Assembly: GCA_021399445.1 (NCBI GenBank)
Contig: JAJTUQ010000015.1
Span: 62,001-126,000 of the forward strand
Source of the DNA: Xylogone sp. PMI_703
Lineage: Eukaryota > Ascomycota > Leotiomycetes
Direction: 5' to 3'
Length of the DNA: 64,000 nucleotides
Below are positions 44,672 to 55,605 of the stretch, one piece after another (position 1 is the first letter of the stretch; each line of letters starts with the position of its first letter). Made by a program: the position numbers and the translations under genes. The notes below the pieces were generated by a model. That model was not told where the DNA came from. It worked only from the letters and a program-made list of their open reading frames with translations, and ran no database searches.

Positions 44672-46648
44672 GGGAGCGAGAAGTCTCGGAATCGATTTAT
44701 TTAGATTTAATCTAGATTAAACGAGCCGCCGCATGGTGATAAGTCTATTGTTAATTTGAATGATCGTGATCGGATTTGTTAGCTTTGACCATATAGTGCT
44801 GCTCATTTATATCCTCCATCTCTTATAGATTAGATTCCTTCAGTGTGATGGTTCAGGGCGATTTAACTTAGTTGTTTTAATGTAGCTTGAGTTGCTCGAG
44901 GTTTAGAGCTCTGATAGATGATTTTGGCGGTCAATACAATGAATACAGCAAGACGCAAAATTAGCCTCCTATCTTCGCTTGATGCTGAAATCCTTGTTAG
45001 GTATGCTTCATATTTGATGTGATGAGCTCCTCAACCCGTAGTGTGTATATTAACTGTATTGGTCGATTGTACTGCGGTTGCACTGCGGTTGCACTGCAGT
45101 ACAGTTTATAGAGAGGACCGCATTTTGAGCATCTGCTAGTAATTACATACTATGATTTCATTCCTAGGACTCGCAATGATATTCGTGGTCTTCCTTCCTG
45201 GTCTTTGAGTATTGAGCTCTGAAACTACACCGGTAATAATCTCCCATAGTAAGGTTATCTTATCGATATCTCAGCTGTTGCTCAGTTCTTTCTCTCTATA
45301 TAAGGTTTTCTTACAATATACTTTATTGTTGCATTTACGTATTTGTTCTTAGGCTTGTTTATGTATGACATTTGCTACCGAAGAATGTGCTAGTGCCTGA
45401 ATGGGAAGATGATTCGTTGTGATACTCTAAAACTATGGCCACACCACGTTACTAGTAACTCCATCATATCCATGATACCAACACACGGCTAGGGCGAGGT
45501 CGATGCGGCTACCATTAGGGCGTACATCTAGGGCTTGCCTGCGTGCTATGTATCATAATAATTATGTATGTTACGGTTATCGTCAGCCCATATTCTGTTG
45601 CATAGTCATATTGCAGCTGCATACAAACCTTCACAGAGCGATGGTGATAATCGAGTGATTCAAGGCTCCGAACCTCTCTATTGTTATCCTATAAGGTTGT
45701 TCGTATTCAACAGTTCTTTGTGAAGTGTCTTATTTTTTGCAATCATGTCAAGTGACAGTATTGGTCTAGGCTCAGAGACCGGCTGCCAGGAGGATCAGTA
45801 GCACAGAGTGATAGATGGTCAGGTAGCCAGTAGCACAATGCTATGGGAGTTTGAGGCTGGAAACTGTTGAACGTGGGTACCAGAGCATTGTATACAAATA
45901 TGCCTTAGGCGGTCAAGACGTATGGTTTGGGTGGCCAAAGGCGGGTTTAGTGGTTGTACAGCCGGCTATGGGGATGATTATAGGCCGAAAAAGTAGGGAC
46001 TTTCACTCGCAGCTTAGGAGGCCGGAGGCCAAGTCGTACTCTATTTTTAATTATAAATACCTTAACTTATATACAATATTACTGCTGGAGCTTCGTCATA
46101 AGCTCTAGGTTACACTATGACATCTTGCTAGCTATGAGCTTTCATTCACGCTGTTCTGCCGATTACCTGACAGTAGGAAAGACCATAGATTGGCTAAATG
46201 AATGAAATATAGTATAGTGCGTATATAGCTGTGAAATAAGTTTGGTGAGTCGTAGCTGTGATTGTTACGCCTCACAGGTAGCTATGTTATGGGATCATTT
46301 AACGCAGACGAATACTGAAGTGTCCTTGTCCTATCCGAAGGTGTGCTGGCGAAGAGAAAGCAGCCTCCTCTGTAGGTGAGAAGTTAATAGCGAGCTATCT
46401 ATTCTTATCCAATCTTATTTGGAACGCATACTTTGATCAATTCCTATTTCTCAGATTTGCACCTACTCTGCGACGCATAAAGAAACGCCAAATTGAATAC
46501 ATACATTTTCACACCATTATTCTTTTAGCTCAAGATTTTGGGATATACTTAAACTAGAAACTGTAGGATGATAGACCGTCCGCATAAATGTGCAAGCGGG
46601 TGGGATGACTTTTTCTCCTTCTTTGTTTAAAACTTGATAATCATGGTC
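44672..46648. other. Gene-poor stretch
   Basis: About 2 kb. It holds a short tandem of TGCGGTTGCAC near 45.07-45.10 kb and otherwise AT-rich sequence without supported genes. Confidence 0.45.
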
Positions 46649-47233
46649 CTATCGCAATGGTATTTCTTTAGACGTTACTAGAGTATAAATGCATACGTCA
46701 CAGCAGTTTCTAGTCACGGCTAGTTTTGTTTCATCTCCATATTTAACAACTGCGCAGCGTTGTGAGGATAGCTTCAGGTATCGCCTATTTTCACTCGGTG
46801 GGTCCGAGGGGGGATTTGCTCCTGAAGTGCACTGACAACTAATTTGAAGGTGAGGACACAATTTATAGCACCCGGATCCCGTATCATCATCCCCACAACC
46901 ATTTTTAACAAGGAGATACTCCAAACCAGCCTTCCTTAATAGATTTAGAAAGGGCTGTTGGGGGGAAATTATTATGTTGAATGAGAACCCTCCTTTATCC
47001 ATGTATGTAAGCTCCGAGTCAGATTTCCAATGGATTTTCTCTATTTCTTCGAGATAGGACGTCTGAATAATCCAGTTCGGAGCATAGATACCCGATTCTT
47101 GGTTCAGAACAGCAATAACGATACCGTCTTCACAACATACTGCGAGATTAACTGCACACGGGGAAAATTCTAAGGCAATTACACTGGAGGAAAGCCGAAG
47201 TGAACCGGATGTCTTGATGAGCCTAGATGTCAT
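46649..47233 (-). CDS. Hypothetical protein, possibly a beta-propeller fragment (194 aa)
   Basis: An intact ATG-initiated single-exon frame. The N-terminal segment VIALEFSPCAVNLAVCCEDG resembles one WD40-type blade (hydrophobic strand, FSP turn, strand, DG). The remaining sequence is Cys-rich (CYKLCPHLQISCQC) and unlike a propeller, and a full propeller would be much longer. It may be a truncated gene or an unrelated small protein. No partners are seen next to it. Confidence 0.4.
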   Translation of the reverse strand: MTSRLIKTSGSLRLSSSVIALEFSPCAVNLAVCCEDGIVIAVLNQESGIYAPNWIIQTSYLEEIEKIHWKSDSELTYMDKGGFSFNIIISPQQPFLNLLRKAGLEYLLVKNGCGDDDTGSGCYKLCPHLQISCQCTSGANPPSDPPSENRRYLKLSSQRCAVVKYGDETKLAVTRNCCDVCIYTLVTSKEIPLR

Positions 47234-49291
47234 GGCTAACCCTAAGCTTCGAGGACTCGATTTCCATCGTCAGTTTTGAGCAATACTATTCAATAAATAT
47301 ACTCAATATAATCACTCGCAGAAGAAATCCATAGTTCATACCGGAATGTGCTATATATAGAAACCTATTTATATAAACTGCGTTCTGAAAAGCCTGGGCG
47401 GTCACGTGTAGCTATGGTCTTAGCATAGGACAATTGATAATTAGAATATATTTAGAACTTGCTAGTTTTTCCTTTGTTATTAATAAACAACCTAACATCT
47501 TCTCTTTTATGTTTCGTTTGGAGCTGCAATAAACCTATCAAGTATACAGCCCTAGGAAGGTAGAGTGACTCTTCGCACCACTAGTATGAGTGGAGAGAGA
47601 ACGCTGTCTCCATGTTCAACAGTGACGGAACGGAAGGCGCGGAAGGATTACGATTTAGGAGCTGTGATTGAGAATTTAAAATTAAAAGTAATTCAGGAGA
47701 AGGGTTTGAAGTTATCAAAGCTAGGGTGCATACGTGAGGTTTGTATGACTATTAGGGTCTGAATCTAGGGTATATGGCTCCATAATAAATATATTCAGTA
47801 TATTCCACAGGGATTTAAAGCATGTATCAAGGTTGTACCCTTCCCATTGAGTTGTGTCCTCTGGGTGATGACACTGATTGATCGTGTACTGCAGATACCT
47901 GCTCCTCAACTCGGGGTCCAATTATTACCATCCGGTGTTCAGTAGTGGTTGTCTGCATGGAAAATAGTGGCTTTAATGGTATATTATCTATTGGTCCCCT
48001 AGGTCCGTTGCGCTTGTACTCACTATTAGCAGATCATTTAGCTGAGGATTATGTTGAGAGAATTGGAGCGAGAGTTGTGGGGTCGCACGGAAGGTGACCG
48101 TGTTCGGGAAGCAATATTACATGGGTTCCTAAGGTTATCGCATAGCACACATATTTAACGGGTAGTTCGAAGACAAGCAGGCTATTTCGTAGATAACTTC
48201 AATATTGATAAAATCCATCGCCAAATAACTATTCGAAATAGAGTAGACGCAGTTCTTCTCGGAGGACGTTTTCATGCCCCTTAGTTTGTAAGTAGCATTC
48301 CCTGCAGAAAGATCACGGCGCTTATTACAAGGCTAGTGCTACGAGAATCTACAAAAAGAAGCTTCCATGTCTCGAACAAAGAGGCCACCAGAACACAGCC
48401 ATGTTGACGGAAAGCCGTCTATATTGTTGAAGTCCCGTATGTTGACCGTCGCCGCCCGAAACTGGTCCGCATGGTATAGAATGTGCTGGAAAGAGCTAGT
48501 GGTCCCTAAGTTAACGCAGGATATGTATTTGACATGTGACGACAACGAACCGGACCGCGGAGAGGAGCTACCAAGTCACGATGAGGATGAACATCTATGT
48601 CTTGATATTAACTATATCATGGATAAATAGCTAGACCCTAGAGTTTTGCACTTGACTGAGTTTGTGAGCATTTGCTAAATTGAAAGTAGGGCTGATCTAA
48701 AGGCGCCCTCGGGCACTTCATGGTACCTAAAGAAATTGTGTGTACAATAGTATTTGGTCATTATAATAATTATACGGTATATTTTCAGAAGTAATCATCC
48801 TGGGTTAATTATAATAGCGGGCTTAGAATCAACAAAAGCTAAATGACGCAAACGCTCTTTGTATTACATTGCCTGGTGTCTTTAACCCAGACCTTCAAAT
48901 GTAACGCCCACACCTCCCCGGGAGGTTTTCCCTCCCAACACTGTGTGCAAGCTTTATTGACTAGCCCTTGCTTTATTGATTTGCACGAAGACACAAAATA
49001 GCTTCTCAGCAAGGCTTGCTCTGAGCCTCGACTCTAACTATATCATATGTGGACGTGATCCATACTGTAGTTGCAGTTACTTGCATTGGTAAATCTTACT
49101 GCACGACCTTTAACGCTTAATTTGTTGTTCGAATACAGTAGCCAACAGTATTTATTAGTTGCCTTTTCAACAATTTGACAGCGAAATTGATGTCTTCGAT
49201 TCGTCGTCTCGCACTAACTTCTATGATTTTCATGAAATGCTAAGGAAACGATTGTTGCCAAAGGGTGCCCGATTAGCTAATCCATGTTAGT
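47234..49291. other. Gene-poor stretch left of the pogo cluster
   Basis: About 2 kb. Short frames at 47565-47762 and 48367-48630 show no family signature. A GC-rich spot near 48.91 kb (CTCCCCGGGAGG) can form a hairpin. No gene supported. Confidence 0.45.
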
Positions 49292-49293
49292 TA

Positions 49294-51162
49294 ACGTAAC
49301 TCCCGGTCTTACCGCCCACCTTCCCCATCCTAGTAGCATTCAACACCAAAAATTCAACCACAAACAACGTCAAATACAGTTTATTTAATTACTAGCTAAA
49401 TTAGGGCATTTGTTTATTTTATGATCTAGATTACCACAACCTGAGCACTTTGGTGGACGTCGTTTTGGAGGCGCTGAAGGCTCTGGAAGCGGAGAAGGAT
49501 TTGCTGGATCTACAGCTTCATGGACTTGTGTACTAGCCTCCACACCTTCCTGAGCATTTTGAATTGTCGAATTGCTTTCAGTGGGTACTCGCTTCCTTGA
49601 CTTTTTGAGCTTTTTTTGAATTGATTCGTTGGCAGCTCGCAATTGCTCCACTTCCTTAGCTAGAAATAACGCGTTATGCATGGCCATTTCACACCCTTTG
49701 ATTAATTGACTGAACGCCATTCTGGTAGGTGTAGAAGGACTCCTATGTTGCCTGAGCATTCTTTCGATAATTTTGTATTGTTTTTGCAATTGAACTGAAT
49801 TGTGAGGTGTCTCTGGAATCCAAGATACTGTCGAATTGCTATGACTACTCCCAGGAGGAGTAGGAGTCTTATGCTCTTCAGGTGGCAATTTGTCCATAAC
49901 ACGCGATGGATCATATGGAACCAGTCCAGTAGCTGCAAAACCTTGACAAATATTGGTTGATTTGAAGGCTTCCTGACGTACAAGTGGGTATATTTCCAGG
50001 AAATCGAATTTGTCAATATGGTGAATCTCATCGCGTGTCTTGTTTTGAATTTTAGCACCATAGACACGTTTTACCACCCCAAAACAGCTCACATCCAATG
50101 GCTGAAGAATATGAGATGAATGAGGAGGCATACACACAGTGATAATGTTGTTTTGAAGGCAATATCGATCGAATTCAGGTACAACATGGCTACCATGGCC
50201 ATCAAGGACAAGCATGCGATATTGACCCTTGGTACGCGATTTGGTGTTTGGATCAAAGGTTTCCTGAAGCCAATTCAAGCCTATTTCGTTGTTTGTCCAT
50301 CCATTTTTACTCATTTTGATTCGCCAGCCTTCAGGCAAATCATCTTGCCATCCTTGAAGGATATATTTGCCTTTGAATATAATCACAGGTGGTAAAACCC
50401 ATCCACCTGTGCTTATAGCTTCAATAGCTGTTACCCAATCTCTATTTCCTGGTTCCACATGCGAAGGTTTTCCAAAGCAATCAGAGGATGTGACTACTTT
50501 AGCAGTAGCAATTGTACCCATAGCAAAGCCTGTTTCGTCAAAGTTGTAGATGTCCTCATCCAAGATTCCATATTGAACCTTTGTTTCCACCACCTTTTCA
50601 AACCATTCGCGTATTAGCTTTGGATCCTCGCATTTAACTCGCTGATATTCCTTCCTTCGTATATAACCAGTTTTTAGTTCAGGATGGCGTTTCAGGTAGG
50701 AGGTAAACCAGTTTTTGCCCACAGGAGAAGAAGGAGGATTTTCACCACGTTCCTTGAGTAGTATATTAGCCATGGTTTGCACATCTGCAGGTCTAGGAGG
50801 CATTTGTCGGTTTGCCATAGAAATTATCCATTGTTTAAGCGAATGCTCCTCTAATTGAGTCAATTTGAAGCATTTGTTGTATGTGGTTCCCATTTGAACC
50901 TGGCCATGAAGACGATCCTTTAGAGTACCACGAGGAACTTCAAAAACACGTGCTGCTGATCGCACAGACGTGATTTGACCTTTTTTGATCGCGTTTATGG
51001 CAAGAAGGATCCTTCCTTCCTGTTCTATCGTTGGCTTTTGAGGCATTATAGCGCGTTGTGGTTGATAAATAATTAATTAATTCAATAGGTGTTGGTAGAA
51101 TTGATGATTTGGTGGGGAGGTGGGCGGTAAGACAGGGTGGGCGGTAAGACCGGGAGTTACGT
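49294..51162 (-). mobile_element. Pogo-like (Tc1/mariner superfamily) element, intact
   Basis: A 1,869-bp element with 27-bp perfect inverted repeats (49294-49320 and 51136-51162) starting ACGTAACTCCCGG. TA lies on both sides (49292-49293 and 51163-51164); in fact TAGTTA is repeated at both flanks. The right end has a second, inner copy of its 17-bp terminal module (about 51121-51137), whereas the left end has only one. The single gene inside encodes an uninterrupted transposase. The copy appears structurally complete. Confidence 0.92.
49385..51046 (-). CDS. Pogo-family transposase (HTH-psq, CENP-B-type HTH, DD35D, CCHC knuckle)
   Basis: A single-exon 553-residue protein. A psq-type helix-turn-helix lies at about 10-50 (SVRSAARVFEVPRGTLKDR), followed by a CENP-B-like second HTH (about 65-135, with NWFTSYLKRHPEL). 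The DDE_1 catalytic core has D170 (FDETGFAMG), D282 (VLDGHGSH) and D318 (LQPLDVSCFG), a DD35D arrangement as in fungal Fot/pogo elements. A coiled segment near 455-490 and a C-terminal CCHC zinc knuckle (CSGCGNLDHKINKC) complete it. No stop or frameshift. It binds the element's ends in the nucleus and cuts at TA. Activity is possible but unproven. Confidence 0.94.
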   Translation of the reverse strand: MPQKPTIEQEGRILLAINAIKKGQITSVRSAARVFEVPRGTLKDRLHGQVQMGTTYNKCFKLTQLEEHSLKQWIISMANRQMPPRPADVQTMANILLKERGENPPSSPVGKNWFTSYLKRHPELKTGYIRRKEYQRVKCEDPKLIREWFEKVVETKVQYGILDEDIYNFDETGFAMGTIATAKVVTSSDCFGKPSHVEPGNRDWVTAIEAISTGGWVLPPVIIFKGKYILQGWQDDLPEGWRIKMSKNGWTNNEIGLNWLQETFDPNTKSRTKGQYRMLVLDGHGSHVVPEFDRYCLQNNIITVCMPPHSSHILQPLDVSCFGVVKRVYGAKIQNKTRDEIHHIDKFDFLEIYPLVRQEAFKSTNICQGFAATGLVPYDPSRVMDKLPPEEHKTPTPPGSSHSNSTVSWIPETPHNSVQLQKQYKIIERMLRQHRSPSTPTRMAFSQLIKGCEMAMHNALFLAKEVEQLRAANESIQKKLKKSRKRVPTESNSTIQNAQEGVEASTQVHEAVDPANPSPLPEPSAPPKRRPPKCSGCGNLDHKINKCPNLASN

Positions 51163-51168
51163 TAGTTA

Positions 51169-51598
51169 ACGTAATTCCCGGACACTCGGATCACCCTGAC
51201 ACTCGGATCAGTGAAATTTACCACAAAATTGAACAAAATGACCCCCTAACAAACTCAACCATTGTATTATTATATATTGCCAAATGCTGTTATTTAACTA
51301 TTTGCTTACTGTATAATAGTTGTACAAACTCTGAGGTTATTAATATTTTGTGGTTTATCCTGTACAACAAAATTGTCATAATTTTATGGTCTTGAGTCAT
51401 CTTTAACAATATTACAAATATTTGGAAAACTGAAGATCTTTATATTTGATGATCTATTGTAATAACTAGTTATCTGCCAAAATATCATGTTGTAAAGATA
51501 TATGGTTGTTGAGTTTGCTAGGGGGTCATTTTGTTCAATTTTGTGGTAAATTTCACTGATCCGAGTGTCAGGGTGATCCGAGTGTCCGGGAATTACGT
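51169..51598. mobile_element. MITE-1 of the pogo-like terminal type
   Basis: A 430-bp non-coding element with long inverted repeats of roughly 90 bp at both ends, starting ACGTAATTCCCGG and flanked by TA (51167-51168 and 51599-51600). Each end has two tandem 17-bp modules (TGATCCGAGTGTC followed by A or C, then GGG, read toward the right end). A CAGTGAAATTTAC block lies inside. Open frames that cross it are coincidental. Confidence 0.9.
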
Positions 51599-51600
51599 TA

Positions 51601-52027
51601 ACGTAATTCCCGGTCCACCGGCGCACCCTGTCTACCGGCGCAGTGAAATTTACTGCAAAATTACGAAAAATTGACTTTCAATATCTCAACAACCATACAG
51701 TTATATATACTGAAATTTAGTTATTTATTTATCTATCTAATAATTAAGTCATATAAGAATTTTGGTATAATTAGTATATGTATTTTATTTTATACAATGA
51801 AATCAGCTGGAATTAAAGGTCTAAAATCTAATTTGACAGTATTCCAAACATTTTATGAAGAAATTAACTAGATATCTTGAATTGAGTCTTGATAATTAAT
51901 TGTTTTATAAAATATGACCTTTAAAGATGTTATGGTTGCTGAGATATTGGAAGTCAATTTTTCGTGATTTTGCAGTAAATTTCACTGCGCCGGTAGACAG
52001 GGTGCGCCGGTGGACCGGGAATTACGT
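51601..52027. mobile_element. MITE-2 of the pogo-like terminal type
   Basis: A 427-bp non-coding element directly abutting MITE-1; the single TA at 51599-51600 separates them, and TA follows at 52028-52029. Long inverted repeats start ACGTAATTCCCGG with modules TGCGCCGGTAGAC / TGCGCCGGTGGAC. The CAGTGAAATTTAC block is conserved. Confidence 0.9.
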
Positions 52028-52029
52028 TA

Positions 52030-52324
52030 GTTATATAACTTGATTATATAATGGGTTAAATGTTGTAAATTTCAAACCATTGTGAAGAAATCCTAATTTG
52101 CCTTATAATTCGGGCACTATTCAATTTTCTCTTTAACCATGATATTGAGAACTTTAAAAATAGTTATATATGATTAAGCATGTGATAATTAAATGTAAAC
52201 TCAATATCTATAAAATTTAGCATTGTTGAGTTATTAGTATCCTAATTTTCCTGATTTTCTTGGTTTTCGCTGTAAATTTCACTGAGCCGGTGGACAGGGT
52301 GAGCCGATGCACCGGGAATTACGT
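52030..52324. mobile_element. MITE-3, right half only (left end missing)
   Basis: The right end (about 52254-52324) has the same layout: inner GTAAATTTCACTG block, modules TGAGCCGGTGGAC-A-GGG and TGAGCCGATGCAC-C-GGG, then AATTACGT, then TA at 52325-52326. No matching left end lies between 52028 and here or left of the pogo element. The element is therefore truncated; its true left limit within 52030-52250 is unknown. Confidence 0.75.
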
Positions 52325-52326
52325 TA

Positions 52327-54783
52327 GTCGCCGATGTTATTGGTCAGCAATGTCATCCAGTCATCTAGTCAGCGTTTTATTTTTAGTCTGTTGCTTTTGG
52401 ATATCCCGTAGTTCTAGTCCTTCCTAAAACACTCGGATGTCATCATTCCTAATTGCCCGATATTTTGCACATAATTGCTCCTGTCACCATTTGAAAGCGT
52501 TTGTTTCTGGATACCTAAACTAATCACTCCCGTGCAATTTACGGCTTGTAACCACAGTACGGTATAGTTTACGCGCTAAAATGTGTTACTGTACGATTGT
52601 AATATTATAACTGCTGGAAGTATATTCTACCAGTAATGTTCGCAAACATCAACGCGTCAGAACGCTGGTACCAACTCTGGCAAATGAAAATAACGACGCG
52701 CCCAAGTGGATTTCAGCCACCCCAGAGCTAATTGTTGGGAGGCGAGGGAGGCTGGGAGGGTCGTGTCAGCCTTTGTGGCCTCAAAATCATGGTATCTAGG
52801 GACAGATCCGCAAACCCGACCAGTCAGGCTATCTGCATCCTCTCCGGGTTGTAGAAGGGTTCTAAAAAAAGAAAATTTGTGTGGATATCTTTCCTTAAAG
52901 AGTGTACGGTAGTTGTATCCAAAACAATCGGTCTCGTCCGCATTTGGTTAACAGTCGGTGGTCGAAATTGATGCTGACATTGATAGGCGTCCTCGTGATA
53001 ACCGAGACACTGCCTCAGTGGCATTCTCCAGGAAATGCCTCAGAGGCTCGAGAGAGGCTCAACCGTGAAACTTACCCTTGCATTGCACTCCTGGGTAACC
53101 GCAGGACCGGTCGTGCGAATGCAAGCTTTGGAATTGCAACTCAGTAGACTTCCGATATTTCTAATCTCACGAGCGACCACTGCTCCATCCTTACAGTACA
53201 GTAGTTAGAGTCCCCTAAATGAAGGAAGGTGGGGCTTCTGTTGACAACAAGCTGTGGCACGCCTGTGCAAATGGGACGAATCTAACCTGTCTCCTGTGTT
53301 GCCACCAGAAGCTCGACCTTTGCTGCATTGAGGCGAAGTGGAGGCACGCTAACGAACGGCGAGCGGGCAGGGTTGGAGACGCGTTTGTTCTGTTTTGCAT
53401 TTGTTGCTTGCTCTTGGAGTCTGGGCTGCAAAGATAAGGATTGTACACGCCCTTGATTACTTCTAGCAGTTCGATACTATCAAGTATCCATTATTTCTCT
53501 GCAACTTCATCCGCATTTTAGGTGTTATGCTGCAACGTGGCTTTACTATCGTGTACCCAGGCACAAGCAGGCAGGACTGGAGAAGAGCTCTATCCGCCCG
53601 CACACATGTCAAGACTGACTTGACTGTGTCGCGACTCGGCCACTGGGGCTGAGCGCGGTGGTATGCTGTGAAGTTAGGTGAGAGACGATACTTGATTGTG
53701 TTGTCTTAAGAGAATCCACCCATCATAACGTGGTTCGCCGCCAGCACGTAGGCGACTTTTCTCTTTGCAGAGTCCCCTTTTCTCTATATGGGAACACTGT
53801 TTGACCTACATGGCCCCTATCCTTTCGGGTGCAATCGTATCCTCTTCTCTCCACCCCTTTATCTCTACCTACTTCTTATATCTCTTTTATAGTTGCTGTT
53901 GCGATCATCTTTTCTTCCTCTCCCCCTCTTTCTTTTTGCTTCGCTAATTGACTTGAAAAGCACTGTAGATAGGATACACTGAGCCATCGTGGTAGCAAAG
54001 TTGGGGACCCGCAATGAGAGGATGGTGATGGTGCTTGGGAAGATCTTGACATGACTCTGATGAACGGTGACAAGCTAGGGGGAATGGAGACACTCCGGTG
54101 TCAAGACGACATTACAACTGGCTCTTTAGACGAGAAGGATATGGCTATCAATGATTCGGATCTGCGGTTGAGTAGCCGAGATGTCCTGCGAGAAGATACA
54201 AAGGTATGCACACTTTCGCATACTACTCCCATAGCAGTGCTTGGTTGGCTAAGCCGTTACCTTGCAGGACATGTTCTCTACCGAGTTTAGTGCCTACCGT
54301 GGTAGTGAAAGACGTAGAGGCGGCAGTGGAGGTCGCTACAGCGCAAGTTCCGAAAGGTGGACTTAGGTAGAATACTTTCGCTGGGATTTTACTGGAATAT
54401 TACAAAACGATGCGCGATCTTGGTCTTGGCTTATCCCCCGGTTGTTTTTCTACGTCTGCGATGAATGGATCGATGGCTCTTCTTGTCTTCTGGTCTTATC
54501 CTTGATATCTGGCTGTTTTCCGGATTGCTGAGAGCCGCAGAGCCGGGATAATGAAAGTCGTTGATTGACTCACTGAATGCTCAACGTCATTCCACCGCAT
54601 ACTTTAGCCAGAGCCAAGAAGGCCCCATGGAGGAGCTTGCTATGATTATTTCGGAGACAATATGACTGGGCTTAACTCCCTGGACTAGTTGAGTGACGGG
54701 ACAACGGTTGCACCATATGATAAGAAAGTCTACTGCTTTGCGGTACTAGAATACGATCGTGGTTACGAAGAGCAGTCAGCGCT
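52327..54783. other. Gene-poor stretch between the MITE cluster and hAT-2
   Basis: About 2.4 kb. It contains a lone MULE-type end at 52646-52722 (listed separately). A frame from 54051 (MNGDKLGGMETLR...DVLREDTK) meets a GTATGC donor at 54204 with possible acceptor TTGCAG near 54268, but no family is recognisable. No gene is called. Confidence 0.4.
52646..52722 (-). repeat. Solitary MULE-type terminal repeat related to MULE-2
   Basis: Over about 75 bp this matches the right end of MULE-2 (63280-63355). Shared blocks include ACGCGTC-like, ACGC(T/C)GGTACC, and ACGCGCCCAAGTGGAT in the same order and spacing, with diverged bases between. No partner end was found within the window. Confidence 0.75.
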
Positions 54784-54809
54784 CTCAATAGTGCGCGCCA
54801 TAAACTGCA

Positions 54810-55010
54810 CTATTAGTGCAAACTGTAGTTTACACTGATAGTCCGTGGACTATTTGGTTTAGTGTACATCTCCCGGACTACACTGCTGGTCCAGTGCAAG
54901 CATCCCAGACCACACTGACGGTTCAGTGTAGCTCGACCACACTGACCAGTAGTCCAGTGCGAAGGTCGCGGACTACCAGTCTCACTATTAGTCTGAGTCA
55001 CGGGACATCG
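54810..55010. repeat. hAT-2 left subterminal repeats
   Basis: Multiple short direct and inverted copies of motifs such as CAGTGTAG, GTCCAGTGC, GGACTA and ACACTGA. They correspond to transposase-binding regions in other hAT elements; binding here is inferred. Confidence 0.6.
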
Positions 55011-55605
55011 CGTTGTACGCATGGACACGCGTTTAGGCTTAAAACGCGGGGAACCACTAATCTTCTGCTCGCTCGACGTCCTAGAATCCATGCACACCTT
55101 GACTCAAACCGTTACAGGGCGCCCAAAACTCAGCGTGAGTCAGGTAATGTAATGTCTTTCCGGGTTCGTAGCTCGCTGCAGAGTACCCTATCGAGACCTA
55201 CGCGATCCAACGCGTCGGACTTGGAATATTTGACAGGTGCCAAACTAGGAAGTGGAAGGCGGGGTCCAAGAACGATTTGGAACCTGTGGTTCGATCCGTA
55301 TCTCTAGGACTTCTGAATTGGCTGGTTGCCAAGTATGGGTGACCACATTCAACGATTGGAAGTGGTTGATTTCAGGCTCTGTGGCCTGGCTGGGCATGGA
55401 TATTTGTAGTCATCCACGGTCAAGTGCTAGAATGGACAAGAGAGGAAGTTGTCTGGTATATAATCTCTACATCCACCGCTCTTGAGACCGACAGACCGAA
55501 GATGTCACGAGCAGCCGGGTCTACTCCAACAATTTCCAACAATTCTGCTCCGCCCGACTCCCATGATCACCACTCTTATGATCTACGTGCCGTCTCTGCT
55601 GAACC

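Noticed and set aside
51120..51626. Open frames of 80-91 codons inside MITE-1
   Set aside because: They are inverted copies of the MITE terminal repeat and encode nothing conserved.
54051..54290. Possible first exon of a gene with a GTATGC donor
   Set aside because: The continuation after the putative acceptor is short and unrecognisable.
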